A stretch of 64,000 nucleotides of DNA from Chaetomium olivaceum (GCA_039881045.1 JAYWVB010000021.1:1-64000), one strand, 5' to 3'. Counted from the stretch's first letter, positions 35,930 through 46,799 are shown. Translations and numbers: made by a program. The notes: generated from the sequence alone by a model not told the origin.

Positions 35930-37658
35930 ATGAGCGAAAACGACGGCAGCACAGGCAACACGGAGATCGGCAGTTTAGCAGTTGCCATTGTGGCCTTGGT
36001 GGTCGCTCTCGTGGCTCTACTAGGCACCACGGCCCAGGTGTTCCAACAGTACCTAGCTACTGCTGTGGGCTACTCAAATTGCGGTAAGAGAGTCATGGGC
36101 CCTTGGGCCCGCCACACGAAGCTGGTCTTTCATCCCTGGGAACTGCGTTTCGAGGTGGTCTTCCAAAGTCCTGACATAACCGTCGGGCTTTTACGCCCCG
36201 GTGAGGTTAAGAACGTCATCAACGCCATGGAGAGGTGGGATGTCGAGGAGCCCACACCATACCGACAACAGCAACTAGACGAAAAGAATCTCATCGCCGA
36301 CTACTCAGCAACCTGGCTCGTTCTCCTGTTCACCGCACGGAGCATGCTGCTTGAAGGCCGGTCTCCCACTGGCTCCCACGGTGACATGGTCTCGGTGAAA
36401 GTGCAGGTCAGGCTTCAGACACTGGACCTCATGCCGGAGGGAGTGAAGAAGCCATACGCAACGACCACGTTGAGCAGCATCGTGGTTCTCGCCGGGATGC
36501 TGGGTCTCCACTGGAAGCAATTCGACCGTGTCAACGACCGCTACGTCGCTGATGGCAACGGCCTGCTGTTTACCGGATCTTCGATCCCCCATCTCGGAAT
36601 CATGTTCACTTTTACCCGCCACGACACCCCCAGGTTCCCACCGATTACCCGTGTCATACCCACGGCCGGGCTTTTCGAATACTGTTTTGGTCTGGTCCCT
36701 ACCATTTTTCGGGCGAGTGATGCCTCGCGGCCCACATACCTGATGGATGTCCCTCCAGATCTCGGTACACTGCGACTGGGCAGTCCGGCAGAGATTGAGA
36801 GCACGCTAGCGTCGCTCCAGTGTGACAGAGGGATGATCCAGGTTCTCGGTTCGACTGAACATATATTCCCAGGCAGGCACCCCTTCTCAACCCCACCCAA
36901 CCCAGTCCCCAAAGGTTCGTCTAACCGCCTTGCTCATAGTGCTCTTCTAGATCGTGGGAATGCTCGGGCGGCCCATGCATGTGCGAGGCGTCGCCGGCCG
37001 CACGCTGCCAAACCCGCTGCCGTGCCGGTGGGACGACAAGACATTCTCCTCGGGGAGACTTCTTGCCGCCTGCGCTGCCGAAATCCAGGATCTCGCGGGG
37101 ACCTTGTTGGCAGAAGACTCTGACTTGATAAACATGGCTTCTTCGCTGCAAGCCCCTTCTTTTCGCCTCTCGCCAACATGCGACGTTGACGTCTTGAACA
37201 AATTGCACGATATTGTAGATTGGTGCGATGGGCGTTTGGGCCTATGGGACCCTGAGTCTCGGGAGGAGATCCTCTCAATCATACGCATACATATCAACAT
37301 GTTTTGGGGGTCGCTGTTGAGGGGCAAGCACACAGAGCTAGACATCTCCGGCAGTTCTGGCAACTTATTAGACGATCGTTTCCATAACCTCAACTACGCT
37401 GGCCAGGAAGATCGAGAAAGAACGCTCGTCGACATATACTTTAGCACTGTTACCAGAAGGAGCTTGGGTAACGGTAACGAATTATTTCTACCGGCTGAGG
37501 ATAGATTCTTTTGGAAGGAGCCAAAAAGAGGACGCATATGGCTGGTACTGATGCTGCGCATGGTATGTTGGTTAAACCTGCACACCTTCCATGCCGCAGA
37601 CGTTCAGCTCCCCAAGAGCGATCTCATGGGAACGCGGCTGCCGGTATACATCAGCTAG
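35930..37658 (+). CDS. N-terminally membrane-anchored fungal protein, function unknown
   Basis: A long open frame from the ATG at 35930 begins MSENDG and has a strong helix at about 13-36 (IGSLAVAIVALVVALVALLG), then QYLATAVGYSNCGKRVMGPW. This short N-terminal anchor followed by a Tyr/Cys motif and FHPWELRFEVVFQSP is typical of a family of filamentous-fungal proteins that I know only as uncharacterised (some databases use the name modin, of which I am not sure). A second segment continues from 36951 (IVGMLGRPMHVRGVAG) to the TAG at 37656-37658. The joint is unclear. Donor GTTCGT at 36915 would give a 36-nt intron in the wrong phase, while GTCCCC at 36905 gives a 46-nt intron in phase and 560 residues. 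A small indel is also possible. Confidence 0.6.
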
Positions 37659-37760
37659 CGACCCCAAGTAGGGTCACCAAGTCAAGATACCTAGACAGGC
37701 AGTCAAATGCGAGAAGCAGCGTCATAAAAATCATGATTTATCTCTCTCGAGCATGGCTAC

Positions 37761-38198
37761 CTAAAACAGGCCGCCAAACCCATTCTTCTCAGCCGCCGCC
37801 TTCTCCTCCTCCTTGATAGGGAAGTCCTTGCCGGTGGCATTCTTGTACTGTTGGCGGATCTGTTGGGCAATCAGGCGGTCCTTGGCCTGCTCGGCAGCGC
37901 TCTCGTTGGTCTGGGCGCCCTGCTTGAAGACCTTCTCCTGCAGCCAGTCGATGCCTTTCCGGAACAAGACTTTGTTAGCTTGATGTTCTAGACCGATGAC
38001 GTCACGCGGGGGGGGGAACAACTCACCCTTGTCCAGGCTATCCTCCTTCTTCTCGCTCTCCGGGCCGCCGCCGGCCAGGCCGTGAAGCTTGTCCATGAAG
38101 CCACCGCCGGAACTGGACTGCTGGGATTGCTGCTGGGACTGTTGGCCTTGGGCCTTGTCGCCCTGGACCTGGTTGGCGAGCTTGTTGACGAAGTCCAT
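37761..38198 (-). CDS. Small glutamine-rich conserved fungal protein
   Basis: Two exons (38198-38027 and 37954-37761) code 121 residues. The intron at 37955-38026 is 72 nt with GTGAGT and AAG ends and no in-frame stop, so retention would add 24 residues. The protein opens MDFVNKLANQVQG, has a Q/S-rich linker, then FMDKLHGLAGGG, the sequence DSLDKGIDWLQEKV and AEQAKDRLIAQQIRQQYKN. It ends in a lysine/glutamate-rich helix and NGFGGLF. Small proteins of this design (repeated glycine-bounded amphipathic helices) are common in fungi and often stress-induced. The exact role is unknown to me. Confidence 0.7.
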   Translation of the reverse strand: MDFVNKLANQVQGDKAQGQQSQQQSQQSSSGGGFMDKLHGLAGGGPESEKKEDSLDKGELFPPPRDVIGLEHQANKVLFRKGIDWLQEKVFKQGAQTNESAAEQAKDRLIAQQIRQQYKNATGKDFPIKEEEKAAAEKNGFGGLF

Positions 38199-39187
38199 GA
38201 TGAGATGTTGGTGTTGGTGTTGGTTGAGTGGAAAATATGAGGTTTACTTGGTACCAGTTGTGGTTTCGTTCAGAAGATAGATTGGAGAGTGCTCTGGAAA
38301 AGCAGGTTTTACGTTCTGAAAGGAGCTCAAGGTCCCCGGAGATATATAGTTGAGGGGTAAAACAGCAGGTGGGGGTAGTTCAGCTGGGTTGGACAAAGAC
38401 GCGCAAAACCACCATGAGGGGGACCATGACGCGGGCCAATGGACATGAGATGGCGTCCTTGGCAGTAACGCGCGATGCAATCATCTTGGTCACCGGGGCA
38501 GTGTTTGCTCCTTCTTGCTTCTTGCGGGTTTCCTGCAACATGCGGTAGTTACTCAGGTATGTAAAAAGAGAGATGGAAAATGCGGGGCGGCGTCGATGAC
38601 CTCAGCTCGTCAGGGAACCTCCCCGCTGAGCCTTTCAACTAATCTCTTACCAAGTAGGGGGCCATTGTTTTAGGGTATGTACATGTACGTTATTCTGGTG
38701 GCCTCATAGTAGGATGAAACTGGCCTTGTCAAGTGCAAGTTTTGTACCTCCTACAACCGAAAGGGTACACATTTCAAGGTCGCAAAACGACTTCTCTTAG
38801 GTTGCGATGATAGATCCAGGCCGCCAATGTTGCCCTCACCTGCGGTGCCTGCCCAGAAGATACAGTACCATCGGGACCAAGTCCCTGCATAAGTGGGGTA
38901 GCTTCAGTGTGGCCCGTGCTTCTGTAATCTGCCGCTGTCAGGGTCTTGCCAGCAGCTCTTCTTCGCTGTCCCCACTCCGCTCCGGAAGCTGTGGAGAAGG
39001 GATTGGAGTTCACCGACGAAGCCGGGAGCCATCACAGTTATCGCAGCTTTCTCCATCTCGATACTGCCCAGATTGGGTTGTCCATTTCACAGGACACTGT
39101 AACCGTTTGACACCAAGCTCCAGCTTTGCCATCTGGACCACAGTCTCGCCAGTCTTTCCAGAAAGGAAAAAAAAAAAAAAACCAGAG
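38199..39187. promoter_or_regulatory. Divergent promoter region with A15 tract before DAP1
   Basis: This is the shared upstream region of the small Q-rich gene (-) and DAP1 (+). A run of 15 A residues at 39167-39181 ends six bases before the DAP1 start codon. A 38200-38225 TTG/GTT-rich patch precedes the small gene's start. Confidence 0.45.
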
Positions 39188-39812
39188 ATGGATTACGTGC
39201 AACAGCGCATGGCGCAAGCCGCCGCCAACACCGACCCATCCTCGAGGTACGCACCCCCATTGAATCGCCCCCCCATAGCCCCCTTCCCCAATCCCCCAAA
39301 GAAAATCAAGAAACCAAACTAACAACAACCCCCACCCACCCTCCAGCTCCCTCCTCACCCCGCTCAACGGCCTGCTGCTCTCCCTCCTCCTCTACACGGC
39401 CTATACCTTCCTCCTCCGTCCCTCCCCGCCGCCTACGCTGCCCAAGGAAGAGCCCGCCGTGGTCTTCCGCACCTTCACGCCGCCCACGTTGCGGCCCTAC
39501 AACGGCGAGAACGGCATGCCCGTGTACCTGGCCGTCCGGGGTCGCGTGTTCGACGTCACGCGCGGCCGCAACTTCTACGGCCCGGGCGGCCCCTACGAGA
39601 ACTTTGCCGGCCGCGACGCCTCGCGCGGGCTGGCTTGCGGCAGCTTTGATGAGGATATGTTGACTAAGGATTTGGAGGGGCCGTTGGATAAGCTGGAGGG
39701 GCTGGGGCCGTCCGAGATGGAGGCGCTGCAGGGGTGGGAGGAGAGGTTTGAGGAGAAGTATTTGGTGGTCGGGAAGCTAGTGGCTGTTGGGGACGAGGAG
39801 AAGGCGAACTGA
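39188..39812 (+). CDS. DAP1: DAP1/PGRMC-type haem-binding membrane protein
   Basis: Exons 39188-39246 and 39347-39812 join through AG/C (a serine codon) and code 174 residues. One membrane anchor lies at about 24-43 (TPLNGLLLSLLLYTAYTFLL). A cytochrome-b5-like domain covers about 62-165: FTPPTLRPYNGENG, VYLAVRGRVFDVTRGRNFYG, then GPYENFAGRDASRGLACGSF. The tyrosine in FYGP is the known axial haem ligand position of PGRMC1/Dap1. The family supports cytochrome P450 activity (Erg11/CYP51) in sterol synthesis and azole or DNA-damage tolerance, at the ER. The C-terminus ends in LEKYLVVGKL-like sequence followed by an acidic tail. Length is normal. The ATG at 39188 is the first in the exon; the gene is divergent from the small Q-rich gene. 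Confidence 0.92.
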
Positions 39813-40051
39813 ACGGAATGAGATTCGGATTGTGGTGGATTGATGGCGGTGGTGGAGGGGAGGTAATGCTTTTGGGCGAGTTGAAGGATGGAGGGCTGGG
39901 TAGTCAGTATGGCTGTCCCGGGCAAAGAAAACCACGACATAGTTAAGTTAGACCCGATACGTAACGAAAATAGACAATCTACCAAATTCCCATGACACAA
40001 CCTCCCATCCCTTCCCTTCCCTTTACAACCCCCTCCATCCCCTCCCTATCA

Positions 40052-41891
40052 TCAAAACCCCTCCCTAATCCCCGCCGCCGCCTTCTCCGCAATCCCATAC
40101 ACCGTCGCCATCGTATCCCCCCGCGTAATAAACGGCATCACGCTCGCATCCACCACCCTCACATTCCGCGTCCCATACACCACTCATCAACCCCGCATCC
40201 ACCACGCCCCCCATCTCCCGCGGCATCATGCTACACGTACTCGTATACAGCGTCGACGCCCCGGCCGTCTCCGTCAGAAACCGCCCCTCCACAACCCCCA
40301 GATCGTCAGAAAATCCAGGCGCCCACCCCTCCGGCATGCGCCCCGCCTCAGGACCTGCGCGTAGCCGGCCCGCCAGGGGCTCGGTGCTGGTCAGGGTTTG
40401 CTCGATGAAGCGGATGTGTCGGGCCAGGGTGGCGCGGTCGACGGGGTGGGTGAGGTAGCGTGGGTCGATGGCGGGTTTGGTGGCGGGGGAAGGGCTGGTG
40501 ATGTGGGTTGAGCCGCGGGAGAGGGGGCGGGTGAGCAGGACGGCGACGGTTATGTATTTTGAGGAGGAAGAAGGGGAGGGGGGTGCGGTTGTGGTTGTGG
40601 AGGGGGAGGGGGAGGGGGAGTCGGAGGGTGGGGGGCCGCGGCAGGGTACGAAGACATAGTAGCCGGATGCGGAGGTGGGCGTGGTGAGGGTGGCGCGGGT
40701 GAGGGCGGTTGCGGCGGCCGTGTAGGCGGGTGTGGTTTTGATGGTGGTGTCCTCTGAGGTGGCGGTGAGGGTAGAGAGGAGGGCTTCGGTGTCGCGCTTG
40801 CCGGCGTCCGTGGTGAGGCCCGGGAAGGGGAGGTGTGCCATGGTGTTGCAGTTGGTGCGGGAGAGGGGGCCGCGCCCGACGGCGTAGGCCGCGGTAGCAG
40901 CAGCGATGGCGTCGGGGTCTTGCCGCGCGAGCGCGTCGATGGTGTCAAAGCCCGGCTCGCCATCATCAATAGCTTCAAAGGACAGCACACTCAGGGGGTG
41001 ATGCTGCAGGTTCTCGCCAACGTATGGGTTGTCGACAACCACGTCGATGCCGAGGGACTGAAGGAGCTTAGCGTCGCCAATGCCTGACAACTCCAAAAGC
41101 TTGGGCGAGTGGAAGACGCCGGCCGAGAGGATGACTTCCTTGCGGGCGGCGACGGTTGACGTCTTGCCGTTCTTGGTGTACTGCACGCCGGTTGCCACCG
41201 CGTCGTCGGCGGCTTTGTCGAAGAGAATCTTGTCGACTGCGACGCCGGTCCAGACGGTCAGGTTGGGGCGGTTTTGAGCCGGAGCGAGGTACGCATTGCT
41301 GGCACAACTCCTGGTTTTGGTCTCGGGGTGGACGGCGTCGGGGTACAGGACTACGCCGTGGATGTCGCCCGAGACGGGGTCATTGTAGGCAGGATATCCG
41401 AGCCCTGCCAAGGTATCACGCCAGATCCCGGGCCACTTTGTCTCCTCCTCGGGGATGTTGGTCTGAATGACGCCGTCGTTGCCGGTCTTGGACCCGTCCG
41501 TCACGGTATACGTCTTCTTGAGATGCTCCGAGAAGCTCTCCCATTCCCAGCCAGGGTTGCCGAGTTGCTCCCAAGCGTCGAGGTCATCCTTAGCACCAAC
41601 AACGAAGTTCATGGCGTTGAGGGCACTGGATCCCCCAAGCAGGCGGCCTTGGGGAATGGCAAACTTGCGGCCGCCCAATGCATCTTGTGGGACACTCTTG
41701 AGCTGCCAGTCGGACTCGGTGCCTTGGAGCTGCGGCCACATGGCAGGAATATTGACTCGGGGGTCGGCGGAGAGATCCTCGCCTGCCTCGACGACGAGGA
41801 CCTGCACATTGGCGTCTTCTGACAAGCGGGTGGCCAGCACCAAGCCGGCAGTACCGCCGCCCACAATGACGAAGTCGAATTCGGGGGCCAT
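40052..41891 (-). CDS. GMC-family FAD oxidoreductase with altered active-site motif and one frame break
   Basis: Start ATG at 41891 gives MAPEFDFVIVGGGTAGLVLA, the FAD-binding Rossmann motif. GMC signature 1 appears as GRLLGGSSALNAMNFVVG, signature 2 as AGVFHSPKLLELSGIG. The protein has about 612 residues, with a proline/serine-rich insert near residue 430. At 40180 an extra T breaks the frame; reading past it gives RVYGTRNVRVVDASVMPF and AEKAAAGIREGF before a stop at 40052. The frame without correction ends at 40065. The usual active-site block (Y-H-P-x-G-T-C) reads YTSTCSMMPREMGG, so the catalytic histidine and the following residues are missing. No signal peptide is seen, so an intracellular choline-dehydrogenase-like or secondary-metabolism enzyme is likely. 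It may be inactive. Confidence 0.8.
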
Positions 41892-42594
41892 GGTGGCACG
41901 AGTGGTTCGGTACCTGTACGTAGGTGATCGATAAAGCTAGAGGTCCGGAGAAGCAAGCTCTAGAAGATACGGGAATTTGGGGCAATGGAGAGCGTCTGGT
42001 TGATAATCTGATGGGCGGCGAATACAGGGATATTTAAAGCTGGTATAAGACCAACCCTTAGATTCTCCCTTCAACCATCCGCACACCATCGACCGAGATA
42101 GAACATTCTACAATCTGCGCGCGTGTCTGAACGGTCAGCATTCTTTAGACATCTTGATGATTCTCGATGATTCCAGCTACTTCGAAGTTGTGATCCTTCT
42201 TATTTTTTGTGGGGGTTGGTGGTGTGTCTCATGCGGGGATGTAAGACGGATGACGGGACGGGAAAGGGGGTAAGTGGTTGGACGGGCAAAGCGAAACCGA
42301 AAGATGCAGGCAGTGATGGGCTCAGCCCAGGGCCGATATCCTGCATGTAGATGGAATTGGGATGCTCGGTGTGACCGTCCCGGCGAGGTTTCGCCCAAAT
42401 GTATCGTGTTCGACAAGAGAATCCACCGTGGGTTCCAAGAAGCCTAGATTCTTATCCGCGATTCTCCTTGGATCAGTCACACAACATCATGGAACTAGTA
42501 CAAGGTCAATGAGTACAATCAATAAAGAATAAAGCTTATTTACTCGCAAGTCCCAAAACAGAATCTCTTTTCCCAAACCATAGCATACCCGTTC
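41892..42594. other. Intergenic region upstream of the GMC gene
   Basis: About 700 bases with the presumed GMC promoter and the 3' flank of the decaying gene to the right. Only short open frames are seen. Confidence 0.4.
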
Positions 42595-43320
42595 CTATCT
42601 CGCCGGCAGCTCGAATACTCTGCGGGGCTCATCCACAACGCCCAATTCCGCGGGTTGGTAGTATTTGACGTTGTCACTATGCCCATAGGCCACCGGCGTT
42701 GATGGCACTTTCCCCTTTTTTGAGTACCGGCCCTGGTTCCCGCCGCCCACGCTGTTATAAAGGTTGTCGTAGTGGTATGCAGGCACGGCCGGGGGTTGTT
42801 CGGCCATCCTCTTCCGTCTCCTGAATATCAAATAATTTGCAATGGCACCCAAAACGGCGGGGAGGATGGCGACGCCAATTCTGATCTTGGCGCTGGAATT
42901 TAAGCCATTTGAACTTCCGTCGGAGGGAGCGTTGCTGGTCTCGGCGGGATTGGGAGTAGGGGCGGTGGTTGATGCGGATTTTTAATATTATCCTAGTAAT
43001 ACTGGAGGCACTCGTGCTCCCTTCAGACGCCGCCGTCGGCCGTGTCTCACTATTTATTATTATGAGGTTGAAATAAAGGCTGTTGGCGTCTGAATTGGCT
43101 TTCCCTTCATCGGATATGCTCAGGAAGAACATGTTGGATACCGTCAAGTCTTTAGTTATAGCCACAGTCCAAGTGAATGTCGAGACTTCCACAACCTTGC
43201 CTGTGAACTTGACTGTTAGTACCAGATAGCATAATACCAAATAGACGGCAATAGCTTACGGGTAATGCATTACATCGCGCCAAAGATTTCGCCACTGGTG
43301 GTATTCAGTTGCTATAATAT
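42595..43320 (-). pseudogene. Decaying single-pass membrane protein gene
   Basis: The C-terminal part is clear: a serine/threonine-rich stalk (TTAPTPNPAETSNAPSDG), one membrane helix (IGVAILPAVLGAIANYLIF), RRRKR and a tyrosine-rich cytoplasmic tail with YHYDNLYNSVGG and YGHSDNVKYYQP, ending at 42595. Upstream in another frame is a typical fungal cell-surface ectodomain piece, FTWTVAITKDLTVSNMFFLS and SDANSLYFNL. The two are separated by a TA-rich stretch (42975-43020) with stops. Farther upstream an intron-like GTAAGC...CTAACAG (about 43200-43260) joins out of phase to EYHQWRNLWRDVM, and no start is left. RIP-like decay plus loss of the 5' end is the best explanation. An active paralogue would be expected elsewhere. 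Confidence 0.55.
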
Positions 43321-43631
43321 CAGTGACGTTTGTTTTCCTTCGTCGCCTCGAGTTCAAGCAACCTCCACCACACTACCTACCATATATATCGGGTTTCTAC
43401 TAACATTACCAACGACCTCAAGATAGTGGGCTAACAAACTCTATATCGGCTAATACATACGGTATAAGAGCTACGAGAAACTGGAGACGGCGTATAGTAA
43501 GAGAGTAACAAGAAAGGATTTAGATCAAGTCGAATGTTAGGAGAGCGAGAGCAAAAGTATAGGAATGATATGATATCGAAACTTAAAGTGGACTCCACGA
43601 GAGCGGAAAACCAATTATCTACCTAGGTAGT
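43321..43631. other. TA-rich, stop-rich decayed DNA
   Basis: High TA content and stops in all frames contrast with the GC-rich genes around. Short coding-like remnants are visible (for instance YEKLETAYSKRVTRKDLD) but cannot be assigned. This fits RIP-mutated repeat DNA. Confidence 0.5.
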
Positions 43632-43771
43632 CTAGGAGGTGTCTACTACGACCTAGCGAAGCGGGTAACAAAAGAACCCGTAGTCATAACCAAAGATTGT
43701 CCTATCTCGAAAGCAGCTTTTCTTCTAACAACCAGCTCAAAAATACTTATTAGTATATACAGAATATATCG
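43632..43771 (+). repeat. Dispersed repeat, copy A
   Basis: About 140 bases that align with 46609-46750 in the same orientation. The best shared word is AATACTTATTAGTATATA. Most differences are G in copy B against A in copy A (ctgcga/ctacga, gggtgac/gggtaac), the pattern of RIP. Probably a transposon or LTR remnant. Confidence 0.7.
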
Positions 43772-43837
43772 GGCCTGCACAATACAGTGGACGGTCCGGT
43801 GCCCAAACCCTATCAAGACTCACCCATCACTTACAGC

Positions 43838-45506
43838 TCACGGTGCCTCCAACGGAACACCACCAACCAACCTCCAAGGTCCTCCCTGAGCCCCATCCTC
43901 TCCTCCCCCTTGCCCACCACTCGCAGGCACAGCCCATTCCTCCACCTTCGCCCCCTTCGTACCCTCTTCCTCATACGCCACGTAAACCCTCTGTCCTGTA
44001 AACGTCCCATTCCCCCCATTACTCCCCGACGTAGCCGTCAAACCCACATACCTCCGCCCGCTTTTCAACAAATGCCCAATCCGATCCTGCTGCACGAGGA
44101 ACCCACTCGAGCAGTTCCACGAGACGAGGGTGAGAGACTCCCTGTCTGGTGTTGCGAAGAGGATCAGATGCGTCAGGAAGGCATTGGCTACTTCGGGACG
44201 GGTGCATTCCGGTCTGGTGTTCTGGGTGAAGAAGTTCCGGTTGTCTTCGGTGGTTACGCAGAGGGGTGTCCCCGGTGGGACAGAGAAGGGTGTGTTGACG
44301 GGGGTAGAGGAGACCATGTCGGTTTCGATATTGTATTGGTGCTGGTGGAGGAGGTCGTCTGGGCCGGAGACGTACAGGCGGAGGTCGCGGCCGTCGCCGG
44401 CGGGAGCGGCGGTGATAGGGGAGCCGGGCGTGATGGGGAGGGTGTGTCGTGTGGATTTCCAGGGTTGGGGGAATTGGCGCTCTTGGAAGCACCAGGATAT
44501 GGTGAGCGAGTTGGGGGATGTGGTTTCTTGGAAGAAGGTGACGAGGGTTTGGTTTTTGGCAGTGAGGTCTTGGTACCAGTAGGCGAAGAGGGAGGAGAGG
44601 GAGGAGGCTGTGAAGAGACCGCTGGCGTTTTCGTTGCCCCAGACGCCGGTGCGGCCGTGGATAGGTTTTTGCCATTCCAGCATGGTACCAGTGGACTGCA
44701 GGAAGTAGACGTTGTTTACCTGTAACAAGATGAGTCAGAGTGGTTAGTTATCTAACATTAGAGGGATTCGATGAGGGGAGACGAACAATTGCATATTTGG
44801 TTTCGGTGTTGGGGTATCCCGCCGACGCAGCAAGGGGCGTTTTTGGCCTGATGACTTGAACGCTCCCGTTGGCAATGGTTGTTACGGCCCAGGACTGGCT
44901 TTTTGAATTCCAGGCCGATTCCAAGATGCTCGTTTGGTTCTGTGGTTGATGGTAGAGGCGGTACTGGTTGGTCCCATCACCGTCGGTCCAGTGTAGAGAC
45001 GATATGCTTAGATCGGAAACCGGAGCGGGGATGCCAGGTGTTGTTGTTGTGGTGGAGTTTGTGGGTTCCGACTCTTGAGAACCGCGTCCTGAGCTCGTTC
45101 GAGATGCCATGTGCACTCCAACACCAACACCAGTTCCAACTGCAGAGAGAACGATGATGACAATACCCGTGACCAGAATGAGAAAGCGCTTCCGACTAAG
45201 TCCGCAGATGGTCGGCGTTCGGGGAGTACCTGGTCCCTGGGTAGGATACTCGCCATGCTCGAGAGCCAGTTCGGGTGCTGTTCGAGAGTAGCGGGGGTCA
45301 AAGCATTTGCTCTCGGTTGGTGGCGGCAGGAGGGCCGGAACAGATGAGAAGCGCTCAAGAAAAGTAACCTCCTTCTCATTGAGGTCATTGTTGAGGCCAT
45401 TGTTGAGGCCATTGTTGAAGCCATGCTTGTATTCCAGATTTGAGTTCGATGAGTCGACAACCTCAAGGTTGCTGTACGAGAGTGCACTCTGACGTGCGGG
45501 CGCCAT
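43838..45506 (-). CDS. Type II membrane protein with probable lectin-like beta-propeller ectodomain
   Basis: Two exons (45506-44787 and 44719-43838) code 533 residues; the intron 44720-44786 starts GTTCGT and ends TTACAG. A 105-residue cytoplasmic N-terminus contains a small NNGL repeat (31-41) and a proline-rich part, then RKRF and a helix at about 107-131 (LILVTGIVIIVLSAVGTGVG). The ectodomain follows a threonine-rich linker. It shows repeated blades of the kind found in fungal fucose-specific-lectin-like propellers: ISSLHWTDGDGTNQYRLYHQ, NNVYFLQSTGTMLEWQK, LFAYWYQDLTAKNQTLVTFF, and DLRLYVSGPDDLLHQHQYN. Several N-x-S/T sites fit an extracellular location. The ligand is unknown. The gene is intact although it lies between two diverged repeats in the accessory island. 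Confidence 0.7.
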
Positions 45507-46608
45507 GTTTACCTGTGCGCTTCTTGCGTGAAGCAGTCAGCAGCGACCAGCGCTGCAGGGTCGAAATGTTCTATCTCAACAATCGGCGAAAGCATCTTGA
45601 TGCACTTGAGCCACAAAGTAGCAGTATCTCTTCTTTTTAAAGACGACGGACTGCAGTCGCCAACATCAATCGCTTGTCCAATGGTCAACGGCCGATTCGC
45701 AACCAAGGTTGCGGTCCGCCTCAGCGCCTGTCGTGCTGGGTTGGCCTGAAGTCATGACCTGAGACCCACATCTCCCCAATGGCGCACCAATTGCAACAAC
45801 GTTAGTGTCGCGCGGGTAGACACCCATACGGGATTCCGCCTCGTAAGTTAAGCGCGCATTCAAGGTTGTCCGCCAATCGCTCCCTGGGCGACCAAGTTGT
45901 CGGGTTCAACACTCGTTCTCGATTCGCCCATCGCCAGCGTCAGCGCCAGGGGTTCGGAATCTTCAACGCTTCGCTTCCGCTTGCCGCCACGCCACGTCTC
46001 ACGATCCGTTGGCGCGCCTTGTTCAAAAACGTGCAATTCCCCTCCTACATGAGAAGGGGGCTGCGCAATTCCAAACAATAGCAGCGCCGAGCGCTGGCAG
46101 CCATGCAACTGTGCACTGCCCTTTGGCGTCGCGAAAGCTCTGTCGGTCCATCATCTTCGTCGCCCTCTTTTTGGCTTGTTTCCCTCCTTTTAGTTATCGT
46201 GTACAATTTTTGGAGCCCAAGCGAGCGCTGGCGCTTGAGCGGTCGGTTACCCCAATGGCGGCTACCTAGCCTTGTCGCAACCTTCAACGATACCAAAAAA
46301 GCTGTGGTACAAACTCGGGTCGAAAGGCCTGAGCGACGAGACACGAGCATGGACCGATCGCTGCATCGGGAATAATACCGACTATGAGGTCTAGTTTATG
46401 ACGGAGGCTTCGGCCAACAGTTGTGTCCGGAACAAATTTGGGCAAACTCACCCCGACCTTGTCGAGATATATCTTGGCTTAACGGGTACATGGACGTACC
46501 TTGTGGCCGACCTGCCAATCCTGGCTCCACGATTTGCTGACGGGAGTTGGGATGAACCAGGTCCCCATTTTCCAAGCTGACATTCTTCGATATCTTCTCC
46601 TCTTCTCT
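45507..46608. other. Intergenic region of the accessory island
   Basis: Upstream region of the propeller gene and DNA leading to repeat copy B. Open frames are short and carry no known motif. A minus-strand open frame across 46396-46650 runs into the repeat and may be a transposon-derived tail. Confidence 0.4.
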
Positions 46609-46750
46609 CAAGGAGGCGCGTCTACTGCGACCTGGTGAAGTGGGTGACAAAAGAAATTCGCACTCACAACCAAAAGTTGTCGTGTCTCAAAGCAGTTCTC
46701 TTTTGACAACCAGCTCAGAAATACTTATTAGTATATATGCAGGATGTAGC
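46609..46750 (+). repeat. Dispersed repeat, copy B
   Basis: Less mutated copy of the repeat at 43632-43771, same orientation, about 3 kb apart. It ends about 50 bases before the glycosyltransferase relic and may mark the insertion that removed that gene's 5' half. Confidence 0.7.
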
Positions 46751-46799
46751 GGAGAGCGGGGAAGATGACGTGCCATTATGTGACTTGTTTTTGTCCATA

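Noticed and set aside
46396..46650. Minus-strand open frame that runs through repeat copy B
   Set aside because: Could be the tail of a transposon protein, but no reverse transcriptase, integrase or transposase motif is visible, so no coding call was made.
43632..46750. Reading the two direct repeats as the LTR pair of one retrotransposon
   Set aside because: The DNA between them holds a cell-surface protein gene with an intron and no retroelement motifs, and the ends lack a clear TG...CA structure.
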